From Ructibacterium gallinarum (GTDB lineage: Bacteria > Bacillota > Clostridia > Monoglobales > Monoglobaceae), in NCBI RefSeq assembly GCF_014982785.1, contig NZ_JADCKB010000010.1, forward strand, positions 39,992 to 103,991: a DNA stretch of 64,000 nucleotides, given 5' to 3'. A model generated the notes under the pieces. The model was not told the origin of the DNA. It searched no databases and was given only the letters and a program-made list of their open reading frames with translations. The position numbers and the translations under genes are program-made. Of the stretch, positions 36,179 to 45,374 are shown in pieces (within the stretch, counting starts at the first letter, position 1; each line of letters opens with the position of its first letter).

Positions 36179-37792
36179 ATGAACAAAAAACATTTGGCAG
36201 GCGCATGTACTGCAGCGTTGGCATTGACTTTGGCTTTGTCCGGCTGCGGCAGTCAGCAGGCAAACACCAACACCACCATTACAAAAACCACGGCGGATTC
36301 CTATCCCCTTGAGACAGACAGCGACGTTACCCTGAAATACTGGGTAGCCCTCAGTGGCCATGTATCCGCCCTTTCCCAGAGTCTGAACGATACCCCGCTG
36401 GCACAGGATCTGATCAAAAAAACCGGCATCAATGTGGAGTTTGTTCATCCGGCCAGTGGCCAGGAAAAAGAACAGTTTAACCTGATGCTGGCATCAAAGG
36501 ATGTGCCCGACATCATTGAATATGACTGGAAGAACTATTCGGGCGGGCCGGAGAGCGCCATTGAAAAAGGAACCATTATTGATTTGAACAAGGTGATGGA
36601 AGCCGGCATCTCCCCCAATCTGCAAAAGCTGTATGAGGAGCATCCCGACTATGCCAAAGCCTCTCAGACCGAAACCGGCAAGAGCTATGTCTATCCGTTT
36701 GTGATCGGGGACGACATTCTGCAGACCTATATGGGCCCCATGGTGCGCCAGGATCTGCTGGAAAAATACAATCTGGATCTGCCCGAAACCATTGAGGACT
36801 GGGAGCACATGCTGACCGTATTTAAAGAAAACGGCGTCAAATCCCCGCTGACCCTGCGGATGGATACCACCAAATTCGGTGATATGTCCCCCTTCCTGGG
36901 TGCAATGGGCGTTGCCGGCACCTTCTATGTTGAAAACGGCGAGGTCAAATTCGGACCGTATACCGAAGAATACCGGGATTTTCTGACACTGATGGCGGAC
37001 TGGTACAGCAAGGGTTTGCTTGACCCGAACTTTACCGATACGGATACCAAGCGTCTGACCTCTGTCATTGCCACCGGCGAGGCCGCAGCGGCTTTTGGAA
37101 GCGCAGGCGGCGACTTTGGACAGTGGATCCCCGCCACACAGGCACAGGACCCCAACGCCCGCTTTGTTCCGGTAAAATATCCGGCGGCCAACAAGGGCGA
37201 AACTCCCAAGTTCGGACAGAAGAACTGGCCAAACGGCAGCTATGGTGCGGCCATCTCCGGCAAATCGAAAAATGTCGAACTGGCAGCCAGATTTCTTGAC
37301 TATGGCTACAGCGAGGAAGGGCATATGACCTATAACTTTGGGCAGGAAGGCGTTTCCTATACCATGCAGGACGGCATTCCTGCCTATACCGACATCATCA
37401 CCGACGACAGCAAAAACGGCGGAATGGGCATCGGCCCGGCTATGGGACAGTATATCCGTGCCTGCTATAACGGCCCGTTTGTACAGGACAAAAACTATCT
37501 GACCCAGTTTTATACCATGCCGGAACAGCTGAAGGCAGTTGAGGTTTGGTCCGACACCGACACTTTGGACTATAAGATGCCCAACGCTCCCATGACCCAG
37601 GAAGAGAACAAGGAATATAACGATATTATGAGCGACATTGATTCCTACCGTGAAGAAGTGATGTATAAAACCATCACCGGCAAATCTTCTCTGGATGATT
37701 TGGATACCTACTATGCGGAAATGAAAAACCGCGGCATCGAACGTGCGATCGAACTCCAGCAGATCGCATATGACAGATATATGGAAAAATAG
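36179..37792 (+). CDS. Extracellular solute-binding lipoprotein (CUT1-type sugar ABC transporter)
   Basis: Lipoprotein of 537 residues. The signal peptide ends in a lipobox, LALSGC, with Cys23 as the lipidation site, followed by a Ser/Thr-rich tether. The mature domain is a long cluster-B/LplA-like binding protein (LKYWVALSGHVSAL, KDVPDIIEYDW, LTLMADWYSKGLLDPNF, MYKTITGKSSLDDLD), a class that binds oligosaccharides, often those made by lyases. ATG 36179 is 7 bases after AGGAGG; an ATG at 36173 overlaps the site and an upstream extension to 36134 has none. It heads an operon with two permeases, the first starting 11 bases after its stop. It would capture products of the surface lyases. Confidence 0.92.
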   Translation: MNKKHLAGACTAALALTLALSGCGSQQANTNTTITKTTADSYPLETDSDVTLKYWVALSGHVSALSQSLNDTPLAQDLIKKTGINVEFVHPASGQEKEQFNLMLASKDVPDIIEYDWKNYSGGPESAIEKGTIIDLNKVMEAGISPNLQKLYEEHPDYAKASQTETGKSYVYPFVIGDDILQTYMGPMVRQDLLEKYNLDLPETIEDWEHMLTVFKENGVKSPLTLRMDTTKFGDMSPFLGAMGVAGTFYVENGEVKFGPYTEEYRDFLTLMADWYSKGLLDPNFTDTDTKRLTSVIATGEAAAAFGSAGGDFGQWIPATQAQDPNARFVPVKYPAANKGETPKFGQKNWPNGSYGAAISGKSKNVELAARFLDYGYSEEGHMTYNFGQEGVSYTMQDGIPAYTDIITDDSKNGGMGIGPAMGQYIRACYNGPFVQDKNYLTQFYTMPEQLKAVEVWSDTDTLDYKMPNAPMTQEENKEYNDIMSDIDSYREEVMYKTITGKSSLDDLDTYYAEMKNRGIERAIELQQIAYDRYMEK

Positions 37793-37803
37793 GAGGCGTT
37801 TTC

Positions 37804-38730
37804 ATGTACGCAGCGAAAAAATACACAAAAAAGGCCATTCGGCAGGACTGGCACCGCAATTGGGCTCTGTATCTGCTGATGATCCCTGTCCTTTTATTCT
37901 ATCTTTGCTTCTGCTATAAACCAATGTACGGGGCCATCATTGCCTTTAAAGATTATGATCCGGTTATGGGCATCCTGGGCAGTGACTGGGTTGGTCTGAA
38001 AAATTTCACTGACTTTTTCCAAAGTTCAGACTTTGTCCGGGTTTTCCGTAACACCATCAAAATCAGCGTACTGAATATTCTATTTGGTTTTCCGGCGCCG
38101 ATCATTCTGGCGCTTCTCATCAACGAGCTGGAACAAAAAAAGTTTGCCAAAACCGTACAGACCATTACCTATATGCCGCACTTTATCTCCCTGGTCGTTG
38201 TATGCGGACTGATCAAGGACTTTGTATCAGACAGCGGTGTCATCACCTCCATTCTGGGCATGTTTGGCTTTCCGCAGGTCAACATGCTTCAGGAACCCGG
38301 CATGTTTGTCCCCATCTATATCATCAGCGGTATCTGGCAGGAAATTGGCTGGGGATCCATCATCTATCTGGCGGCGCTGGCCGGCGTAGACCAGCAGCTG
38401 TATGAAGCCGCCAGCATTGACGGGGCCGGCCGCCTGCGGCAGACCTTCAGCGTGACCCTTCCCGGGATCATGCCCACCATCGTCACCATGTTTATTTTGA
38501 AACTGGGCACCATCATGAATGTGGGCTTTGAAAAAATCATTTTGCTCTATGACCCCATTACATACGAAACAGCGGACGTCATTTCCTCCTATGTGTACCG
38601 CAAAGGTATCGTGGACAGTGACTATGGCTTTTCAACAGCGGTCGGTCTTTTTAACTCGGTGATCAACTTTGCACTGATCATTATTTCCAACACCATCAGC
38701 CGCAGAGTCAACGACACCAGCTTGTGGTAA
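37804..38730 (+). CDS. Sugar ABC transporter permease, LplB type
   Basis: Integral membrane permease of 308 residues with about six transmembrane helices (for example WALYLLMIPVLLFYLCFCY near the N-terminus). The ATPase-contacting EAA loop reads YEAASIDGAGRLRQTFSVTLP near residue 200. Typical LplB features include KPMYGAIIAFKDYDP and the N-terminal basic stretch. Start ATG 37804 is preceded by AGGAGG overlapping the stop of the binding-protein gene. It forms a heterodimer with the next permease. No ATP-binding subunit is encoded nearby, which is usual for CUT1 systems that share an MsmK-like ATPase. Confidence 0.93.
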   Translation: MYAAKKYTKKAIRQDWHRNWALYLLMIPVLLFYLCFCYKPMYGAIIAFKDYDPVMGILGSDWVGLKNFTDFFQSSDFVRVFRNTIKISVLNILFGFPAPIILALLINELEQKKFAKTVQTITYMPHFISLVVVCGLIKDFVSDSGVITSILGMFGFPQVNMLQEPGMFVPIYIISGIWQEIGWGSIIYLAALAGVDQQLYEAASIDGAGRLRQTFSVTLPGIMPTIVTMFILKLGTIMNVGFEKIILLYDPITYETADVISSYVYRKGIVDSDYGFSTAVGLFNSVINFALIIISNTISRRVNDTSLW

Positions 38731-38746
38731 GAACGGAGGAATCAAT

Positions 38747-39631
38747 ATGGTAATCAAAAAAACACCCCAGCGCAGAATCTTTGAGATTTGCAATATTATT
38801 ATCATGCTGGCACTGGTTGTGGTAACGCTGTATCCCATGATCTATATCATCTTTGCATCATTCAGCGTTCCCATTGAATTTCTGGCCCATCGAGGACTGC
38901 TGTTCCGTCCGCTGGGCTTTGACACCATTGCCTATGAAAAGGCATTTACCCATCCTTTGCTGCTTTCCGGATACGGAAACACCCTGTTTGTGGTGATCGT
39001 GGGCGTCTGCGTCAACATTCTGCTGACCTCCATCGCCGCCTATTTCCTCTCCCGGGAAAACGTGCTGTGGCAAAGACCCATTGCCTTTTTTATCATCTTT
39101 ACCATGTATTTTTCCGGCGGTATCATTCCCATGTACCTGACCGTGACCCAGGACTTCAATTTGCAGGACAGCCTCTGGTCGCTGATCCTTCCGGTGGCCA
39201 TCAACACCTTTAACTTGATGATCATGCGGACCGGCCTGGCCGCTGTGCCTGCCAGCCTGGAAGAATCCGCCCGGATTGACGGGGCGGGACACTTTACCAT
39301 TTTGTTCCGCATTGTCCTGCCGCTGGCTATGCCCACCGTGGCGGTCATGATCCTGTATTACGGCGTGTTCCACTGGAATTCCTGGTTCAACGCTTCGCTG
39401 TTTATCCTCAGCCCTGACAAGTACCCGCTTCAGCTGGTACTGCGTCAAATCCTGCTGTCCAACGACACCGCCTCCATGACCGGCGGCGTGGACGCAGGCT
39501 CCCAGCTGGCGGTCAGCGAAACACTGAAGTATGCGATTATTATTATCGCCACCGTGCCGATCTTATGCGTCTATCCCTTCCTGCAAAGATACTTTGTCAA
39601 AGGGGTCATGATCGGCGCAGTCAAGGGCTGA
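38747..39631 (+). CDS. Sugar ABC transporter permease, YtcP type
   Basis: Integral membrane permease of 294 residues. An N-terminal transmembrane helix (IIIMLALVVVTLYPMIYIIF) is followed by the periphery-facing segment FSVPIEFLAH and a further five helices. The EAA loop is LEESARIDGAGHFTILFRIV near residue 170. The C-terminus ends VKGVMIGAVKG, typical of this permease class. The gene starts 16 bases after the first permease, with ACGGAGGA as ribosome binding site. It pairs with the LplB-type subunit to import oligosaccharides delivered by the lipoprotein. Confidence 0.93.
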   Translation: MVIKKTPQRRIFEICNIIIMLALVVVTLYPMIYIIFASFSVPIEFLAHRGLLFRPLGFDTIAYEKAFTHPLLLSGYGNTLFVVIVGVCVNILLTSIAAYFLSRENVLWQRPIAFFIIFTMYFSGGIIPMYLTVTQDFNLQDSLWSLILPVAINTFNLMIMRTGLAAVPASLEESARIDGAGHFTILFRIVLPLAMPTVAVMILYYGVFHWNSWFNASLFILSPDKYPLQLVLRQILLSNDTASMTGGVDAGSQLAVSETLKYAIIIIATVPILCVYPFLQRYFVKGVMIGAVKG

Positions 39632-39649
39632 TTATCACCCAGTATGAAA

Positions 39650-39743
39650 TGCCGCACAAAACGTTTAAGATACAGTGCGTGCCAAAGATCTTTTGATCCT
39701 TGCGTCCCATTGTACACAGCGCTTTGTGCGGCAGTTTTTATTT
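39650..39743 (+). terminator. Long-range hairpin ending in a U-tract, between transporter and GH130
   Basis: TGCCGCACAAA (39650-39660) is an exact complement of TTTGTGCGGCA (39723-39733), followed by GTTTTTATTTTG. The 62-base interior contains a second imperfect hairpin (CAAAGATC/GATCCTTG). It acts as a terminator for the transporter operon; the interior structure suggests possible regulation of read-through into GH130. Confidence 0.65.
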
Positions 39744-39769
39744 TGAAAAGCAAAAAGGAGAAAAAAACA

Positions 39770-40777
39770 ATGTATGAACCCATGAAACCCCTTTTGACCA
39801 GCAATTCTGCGGTCAAACGCTATGAAAAAAATCCTGTCCTGTCCTCCAAAGACGTCCCCTATCCGTCAGACCTGACCTTTAACGCCGGCGTAGCCAAATG
39901 GCAGGACAAGTATATCATGATTTTCCGCAATGATTTTGACTATGTCAGCGGTTCCCTCTTTCGTGGCTGCAATCTTGGCATAGCCTTTAGCCAAGATGGA
40001 ATGAAGTGGGAAGTATGCGAAAAACCCTTCTTTTCCCTTGATAGGATTAAGGATCCCGAGGTAACCCGGGTCTATGACCCACGCTTGACTGTCATTGGAA
40101 ATCAGCTTTTTGTCTGCTTTGCCATGGATACCCATCATGGGATCCGGGGTGGCATTGGCAAGATCCGTCCGGATTTCAGCGGTATGGATATCATCAGCCT
40201 GAGCGCCCCGGATAACCGCAACATGGTTCTTTTTCCAGAGAAGATAAACGGAATGTATGTCCGGCTGGAACGCCCTTTTACCGTTTATAGCCGGGGCGGG
40301 AAGGATCGGTTTGACATTTGGATCTCCAAATCTCCGGATCTGAAGTTTTGGGGAGAAAGCACCCTGCTACTGGGGGTAGAAAATGTTCCCTATTCAAACG
40401 ACAAAATCGGCCCCGCCGCACCGCCCATTAAAACACCCAAAGGCTGGCTTACGCTGTTTCACGCAGTCGATATTGATACCACCCGCGGTAAACACGGCTG
40501 GGAAGACAAATGGCAAAAGCGTTATACTGCTGGCATTATGCTGCTTGACCTTGAAGATCCATCCAAAGTCATTGGTATGTCCAAACAACCCCTGCTTGCC
40601 CCGGAGGCAAGCTATGAAGCTCTGGAAGGCTTCCGGGCCAGCGTGATCTTCCCCGGAGGATTTTTGCAGGAAGACGACGGCAGTATAAAAATCTATTATG
40701 GCGCCGCGGATACGGTAGAATGTCTGGCGACCGCAAAAATAGAAGATCTGATTGCCCTCTGTACCGAAGCCAAATAA
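39770..40777 (+). CDS. GH130-family beta-mannoside phosphorylase/glycosidase-like protein
   Basis: Cytoplasmic protein of 335 residues with the five-bladed beta-propeller fold of GH130. Visible family segments are LTFNAGVAKWQDKYIMIFRN near residue 38, RVYDPRLTVIGNQLFVCFA near 101, the phosphate-binding-type IGPAAPPIKTPKGWLTLFHAVD near 212, and the C-terminal IYYGAADTV. GH130 enzymes mostly phosphorolyse beta-mannosides, giving mannose-1-phosphate; some are hydrolases. The linkage cannot be told from sequence. Start ATG 39770 follows AAAGGAG. The gene is downstream of the ABC transporter and upstream of the GH38 region, which favours use of mannose-containing oligomers. Confidence 0.9.
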   Translation: MYEPMKPLLTSNSAVKRYEKNPVLSSKDVPYPSDLTFNAGVAKWQDKYIMIFRNDFDYVSGSLFRGCNLGIAFSQDGMKWEVCEKPFFSLDRIKDPEVTRVYDPRLTVIGNQLFVCFAMDTHHGIRGGIGKIRPDFSGMDIISLSAPDNRNMVLFPEKINGMYVRLERPFTVYSRGGKDRFDIWISKSPDLKFWGESTLLLGVENVPYSNDKIGPAAPPIKTPKGWLTLFHAVDIDTTRGKHGWEDKWQKRYTAGIMLLDLEDPSKVIGMSKQPLLAPEASYEALEGFRASVIFPGGFLQEDDGSIKIYYGAADTVECLATAKIEDLIALCTEAK

Positions 40778-40792
40778 AATTACATAGTCATG

Positions 40793-40817
40793 ACCACCGG
40801 CGGTGCCGGTGGTTTTC
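40793..40817 (+). terminator. Rho-independent terminator after GH130
   Basis: Perfect 9-bp stem ACCACCGGC / GCCGGTGGT, 3-base loop, then TTTTC. Confidence 0.85.
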
Positions 40818-40823
40818 TCCATA

Positions 40824-40862
40824 TAAAAGTAAGCCGGACGGCCAGAAGGCCGCCCGGCTTGT
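40824..40862 (-). terminator. Terminator of the SLH beta-helix gene
   Basis: Inverted repeat AAGCCGG(A)CGGCC / GGCCG(C)CCGGCTT at 40831-40860 with one internal mismatch; on the minus strand it is followed by ACTTTTATA. It may act in both directions. Confidence 0.7.
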
Positions 40863-40879
40863 TTATCATAAAACCCGTT

Positions 40880-43800
40880 TTAAATCAGGTCTCTTAACCG
40901 ATAGCACATGACTGCAATCTCCGCACGGGTCGCCGTTGCTTCCGGATTAACCCGATTTTGCTCGTTGCCGATAATGATACCCTTGTCTGTCATGGTCATC
41001 ATGGCTTCCAGCGCATAATCTGCAATCTGGCTCCGGTCTTCATATTTTTCCAGCGCCGCCTGGTTATATGAAGTGCTGATGATGCCCATCTTCAAGAAGG
41101 CACGGTATGCCATGGTAATGATGTCCTGTCGGCTAATGGGATCTTCCGGTCCAAAATGGTTGTAGTCATAGCCGTTGATGATCCCCAGATACCGGGCACG
41201 GCCAATGGCTGAAGCGTAATAGGAATCCTCCGGTACATCCTCAAACAGATAGTTGCTGGAGGTGTTAAAGCCCAGCATACGGTCAAGCATCAACACAAAG
41301 TCACCGCGCTTGATAGAATCCGCCGGACTGAAGGTATAGGCAGAAGTACCTTTGATAACGCCTGCCGCACTCAGGGCGTCTACCGCTGCCGCAGCCCAAT
41401 CATAACCCTGCATATCATGGAAATTAATGGGATCACCATCTTCACTGGAGCTTCCCGGAACGAAAACTCCGCCCCAGAAGCCGTTGTTATTGTTGTTATT
41501 GCCGTAAATGGGTCCCGCCGTTGATACACGGTCAGTCCAGACAGAGGACGCTCCACTGGCTTTTGATGCCTTGTATACCCCTTCTGCGGCATATCTCGTA
41601 TAGAAATAATACTGGGTATTGGATTTCAGGCTGGTAAACCGTGTGCTTCTCTGCCATTCAATCTGGCCATCCGCACGCTCAATACCATATTCTACCACAG
41701 CGTCGTCATAATCGCTTTTTACCGTCCGAAGCGTTACGCTGGTGGTTGTCACCGTGTCTGCCCGGGGGGCGTCCGGCGCCTGCGTATATTTACTGTCAAG
41801 CCCTTCTACAACCGTAATCCCCTGGCTGTATTTCATGGCGCCAGCTTTGACGGCCTGTACCTTAAGCACTTTGTTTTCATCTGCTTCTACAGGCTGATAT
41901 GATGCCTGATTCGCTCCTTCAATGGGTTCAAATCCAGCATCCGTACTGCGATACCATTGGTATTCCACTTCAACAGTAGTCTCCTGTGCTTCCTGGGTTT
42001 CTTCTACCGTGGTAACCACTGATACTGTCTCAGACTCCGTCTCGGGTTCTGGCGTTACTGTTGGCTCTGTCTCAGTTGTTGCCTCCGATTCCGGAAGTTT
42101 TAAAGAAGCCGTTAACTTCTTGCCAATGACTGCATAGTCCCCCTCAACGCCGTCTGCCTTGCCCTGATAAGTACCTTCCAATACAATTTCCTCATCAAAG
42201 GCAGGCAGTGTTTCACCCGCAAGAATAAATTTACCAAATTTTTGCGTCTTAAAGCGCAATGTGCGCTCTGCGGCTGTCACGGTCACTTCCGCCGGTGCAG
42301 CGCCCGCACCATCGTCATAAAACAGCTTGAGTCCATCTGTCACAAAGTTTTCAGATACCGTAAGTTGTACTTCCAGCTCTTTTTCCGGAGTCAAAATCTC
42401 GGTTTCAGCAGTACCTACCTTCTTTTCGATATGCAGATCAAACGCCTGCATAAGGGCGTTCTCCTGGTCTGCCGGCGGGTTCTCCGCCGCATCAGCCTGG
42501 GCAAGAACCACACTGTATGTCACATTTTTGCCCTCATCTTCAGGGTCGTTTTCATAAATCTCGCTCAAATTGGGAACAGACACCTTGATTTCCGCCGGGT
42601 TGCCCTGACTGTCCGCAAGATAAGCCGATGCCTCACTGACAAAGTCTACGGTGGTATCCTCGGTCAATGTCACATTGCCGTCTTTGATTTCAATGTTCCA
42701 AATCTGATCCTGGGTATCCTTCACGTCACCGGTCAGTTCTCCCATATTCTCCGCTAGAACCTTGCCCTCTTCATAGGTCTTGGGAACCAGGGTCACATTG
42801 CTTGCCTTCATTTTTTCTGCCTCGGCGGTATTCTTCAAAATCACACCGTCTGCCTGCAGCTGGCCGCCCGCAATGGTGGTCTGACCCGCATTTTCAATAC
42901 AGGTATCCTTTGCGGTTACATCCACATCCTTCAGATTCAAAACACCGGCTTCCTTCACCGAGAATGCAGTTCCATCCGCATATTCCACAGCCGCACCGTC
43001 TTCTGCACCCGCAATGGTCAAAGCAGAAGCTACTTCAATTGTCTTGGCCAATTTCGCTGTACCATAAAGCACAAAATTCTGGTCAAAACTTTCCTGCCCA
43101 ATCATTGAGGTCAACGGGGCAAACACTGTTTTTCCACCTGCGGATGTGCTGGCAAAACCATCCGGAACTTCTCCGGTAATCTGCCCACAGTCCTTTTGTT
43201 CCTCACCAGTTCCGGTCCGCTCAATGTACAAACTGTTTTCTCCAAACTGATTTCCTGCGCCCAGCTCTACCGAAGATGCCGGTCTGGTTTGGGTAATCGC
43301 CGGAATTTCCATAATCCCTACCGATCCCCAAGCGCTTCCGCTGGTGCTGACTTTTTCTATCTTGCCGCCGGTGCCGCTTGTGATACTGATGCCCACCTTA
43401 GCCGAATCTTTAATCGTAACATTTTTAATGGAAAAACCATCCACACTGTTAATGTCTATGCCGGCAGATTTTTTATCACAAATCAAACTCACATTTTCCA
43501 ACGCAAAGTTTTGGATTCGTTCTGGATCCGTTTCTGCCGATGCTGCAATTTTTCCCGCTTTGATCAAAGCCTTATTACCGGTAAAAGCCGTGGTTGTTTT
43601 TATGGTAACATCCTTGATAGACACATTTGATGCTTCCACTAAGACTCCAGCGTTGCCACTTACCAACTTTCCGCCACAGTCAATAATGGTTTTGTCTTCT
43701 CCTGCACCTTCAATGGTAAATCCTGTTTTTGTAATCCGTGCCAGGTTATCTGCCGAAAGCGTATATGTTCCCTCTTTTAAGATAACACCTGTCACATCAT

Positions 43801-44002
43801 TCTGTGTCTGCAGCTCTTGAAGCCGCTGTCCAAAATTTTCTTCCGTTGAAATCTCTACTTTGTTCTCCGCCAGGGTAACAGCAGCCTGCTCTTCCTGCAC
43901 GGACACCCCGGTTTCCTGTGCCAATACCGGCATGGCTGCCCATGACGCCGCAATGACCGCCGGCACCATAACTCCTGACAACCTCCTCTTCCATTCTTTC
44001 AT
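40880..44002 (-). CDS. SLH-anchored surface protein with right-handed beta-helix
   Basis: Secreted protein of 1040 residues. Signal peptide about 1-28 (MPVLAQE). Residues about 50-260 look like a right-handed parallel beta-helix of the pectate-lyase/pectin-esterase superfamily (FTIEGAGEDKTIIDCGG, VSIKDVTIKT, FSIKNVTIKDSAKVGISI), but no lyase catalytic motif is evident. A second helix-like or Ig-like region (320-420), further beta domains, an acidic Thr/Glu linker (about 650-690) and a fibronectin-like domain (near 760-840) precede three SLH repeats (about 857-1035, for example YTFSPADSIKRGDFVLMLDRM). ATG 44002 follows AAAGGAGCG. Whether it cleaves, binds or only decorates polysaccharide is unknown. 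It is transcribed separately from its neighbours. Confidence 0.88.
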   Translation of the reverse strand: MKEWKRRLSGVMVPAVIAASWAAMPVLAQETGVSVQEEQAAVTLAENKVEISTEENFGQRLQELQTQNDVTGVILKEGTYTLSADNLARITKTGFTIEGAGEDKTIIDCGGKLVSGNAGVLVEASNVSIKDVTIKTTTAFTGNKALIKAGKIAASAETDPERIQNFALENVSLICDKKSAGIDINSVDGFSIKNVTIKDSAKVGISITSGTGGKIEKVSTSGSAWGSVGIMEIPAITQTRPASSVELGAGNQFGENSLYIERTGTGEEQKDCGQITGEVPDGFASTSAGGKTVFAPLTSMIGQESFDQNFVLYGTAKLAKTIEVASALTIAGAEDGAAVEYADGTAFSVKEAGVLNLKDVDVTAKDTCIENAGQTTIAGGQLQADGVILKNTAEAEKMKASNVTLVPKTYEEGKVLAENMGELTGDVKDTQDQIWNIEIKDGNVTLTEDTTVDFVSEASAYLADSQGNPAEIKVSVPNLSEIYENDPEDEGKNVTYSVVLAQADAAENPPADQENALMQAFDLHIEKKVGTAETEILTPEKELEVQLTVSENFVTDGLKLFYDDGAGAAPAEVTVTAAERTLRFKTQKFGKFILAGETLPAFDEEIVLEGTYQGKADGVEGDYAVIGKKLTASLKLPESEATTETEPTVTPEPETESETVSVVTTVEETQEAQETTVEVEYQWYRSTDAGFEPIEGANQASYQPVEADENKVLKVQAVKAGAMKYSQGITVVEGLDSKYTQAPDAPRADTVTTTSVTLRTVKSDYDDAVVEYGIERADGQIEWQRSTRFTSLKSNTQYYFYTRYAAEGVYKASKASGASSVWTDRVSTAGPIYGNNNNNNGFWGGVFVPGSSSEDGDPINFHDMQGYDWAAAAVDALSAAGVIKGTSAYTFSPADSIKRGDFVLMLDRMLGFNTSSNYLFEDVPEDSYYASAIGRARYLGIINGYDYNHFGPEDPISRQDIITMAYRAFLKMGIISTSYNQAALEKYEDRSQIADYALEAMMTMTDKGIIIGNEQNRVNPEATATRAEIAVMCYRLRDLI

Positions 44003-44149
44003 AAATAACGCTCCTTTCTTTCATCCTTTTTTGAAAAATCGTTTATTTGGGAAAGAGCAAAAGCACATTGGCACTGTGTTTTTGGCCTTGCCCATACTGC
44101 GTTACAATCTATTAGACGAAAATTTTTCCCATTTTGTTCCTAATTTTAA

Positions 44150-44189
44150 AAAAAATTATGCGCCAGCAGTATTTTTTTTGCCAACGCAT
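44150..44189 (-). terminator. Rho-independent terminator after the aldo/keto reductase
   Basis: On the minus strand ATGCGTTGGCA pairs with TGCTGGCGCAT over 11 bp (three G-U pairs), followed by AATTTTTTTT. The remaining spacer 44003-44149 holds the ribosome binding site of the SLH gene and no convincing promoter. Confidence 0.75.
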
Positions 44190-44198
44190 GATTGATTC

Positions 44199-45374
44199 TT
44201 AAAATTTGACGATCTTTGCAACTTTTCTGGCTATTTTATAAGGCAAGCGCTCCATAGTTTTTGCCACATTTTTCAATTCCTTCCGAATCGGAATGGATTG
44301 CGGACAATGTTTTTCACATCTGCCGCAACCCACACATTTTGAAGCATTGGTCTGGTTATTCCTTAAGGTGGTACACATGAAATACTCTCGTATCCCGTTA
44401 AACCAGCCGTCCGAAAACCGAACATTGTAGCACCGGAAGCATACCGGGATATCCACTCCCGCAGGACAGGGCATACAATACCCGCAGCCGGTGCAGGGCA
44501 CCTTGGTCACCTCTGCGATCTTCTCCCGCACCTTGCTGATCACCGCCTGCTCCTCCTGGCTCATACAGCCGGGCTGGGCTTCCTCCGCGATCCGAACGTT
44601 TTCCTCGATCTGCTCCATGGCGTTCATGCCAGAAAGCACCACGCTGACCTCTGGATGATCAAAAATCCAGCGCAGACCCCACTCCGCCGGACTGCGGTCA
44701 TAGCCCGATTCCTGAAAAATCTCCGCCGCAGGCTTTGGAAGGCCGCCTGCCAGCCGGCCTCCCCGCAGGGGTTCCATAATAATTACCGGCATCCCCATTT
44801 CCGCCGCAGCCTTGAGCCCGGTCAGTCCCGCCTGGCTGTGCTCGTCCATATAGTTAAACTGGATTTGGCAAAACTCCCAGTCATAGGCCTTTAAAATCTG
44901 CAAAAAGCCCTGGGTGCCCCCATGATAGGAAAAACCGATCTGCCGGATCTGTCCCGACGCCTTCTTCTCCGCGATCCACTCCCGGATTCCCATGGCACAC
45001 ATCCGCTCCCAGCCACCGATATCGGTCAGCATGTGCATCAAATAATAGTCAATATGATCGGTCTGAAGCCGCCGCAGTTCCTCACGGAACATCTTCTCGG
45101 CGCCCTCTATGTTTTTCACCAGATAGTGGGGCAGTTTGGTGGCAAGATAGACCTTGTCACGATAGCCCTTGGCCAGAAATTTTCCCACCGCCGTTTCGTT
45201 TCCCGGATAAATATAGGCGGTGTCAAAATAATTGACGCCCTGCTCGATGGCATAGGCCATCTCCTTTTCCGCCTTGGCCTGGTCGATCATCCCGCCCCGC
45301 CGGGTAAACCGCATACAGCCGTATCCCAGCACCGAAAGCCGATTGCCGCTTTTAGGGTCTGTGCGATACTGCAT
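44199..45374 (-). CDS. Aldo/keto reductase with C-terminal 2[4Fe-4S] domain
   Basis: Cytoplasmic oxidoreductase of 391 residues. The N-terminal AKR barrel has the catalytic tetrad Asp51 (NYFDTAYIYPGNE), Tyr56, Lys80 (YLATK) and His114 (YYLMH). A C-terminal ferredoxin-like region holds two cysteine clusters, CTGCGYCMPCP and CVGCGRCEKHCP, as in a well-known clostridial family of unknown substrate. Its start overlaps the 3' end of the GH38 gene by 23 bases, so the two are translationally coupled; AAGGAG lies 9 bases before the ATG at 45374. It could reduce a sugar or sugar acid released by the neighbouring glycosidase, but that is only suggested by context. Confidence 0.92.
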   Translation of the reverse strand: MQYRTDPKSGNRLSVLGYGCMRFTRRGGMIDQAKAEKEMAYAIEQGVNYFDTAYIYPGNETAVGKFLAKGYRDKVYLATKLPHYLVKNIEGAEKMFREELRRLQTDHIDYYLMHMLTDIGGWERMCAMGIREWIAEKKASGQIRQIGFSYHGGTQGFLQILKAYDWEFCQIQFNYMDEHSQAGLTGLKAAAEMGMPVIIMEPLRGGRLAGGLPKPAAEIFQESGYDRSPAEWGLRWIFDHPEVSVVLSGMNAMEQIEENVRIAEEAQPGCMSQEEQAVISKVREKIAEVTKVPCTGCGYCMPCPAGVDIPVCFRCYNVRFSDGWFNGIREYFMCTTLRNNQTNASKCVGCGRCEKHCPQSIPIRKELKNVAKTMERLPYKIARKVAKIVKF

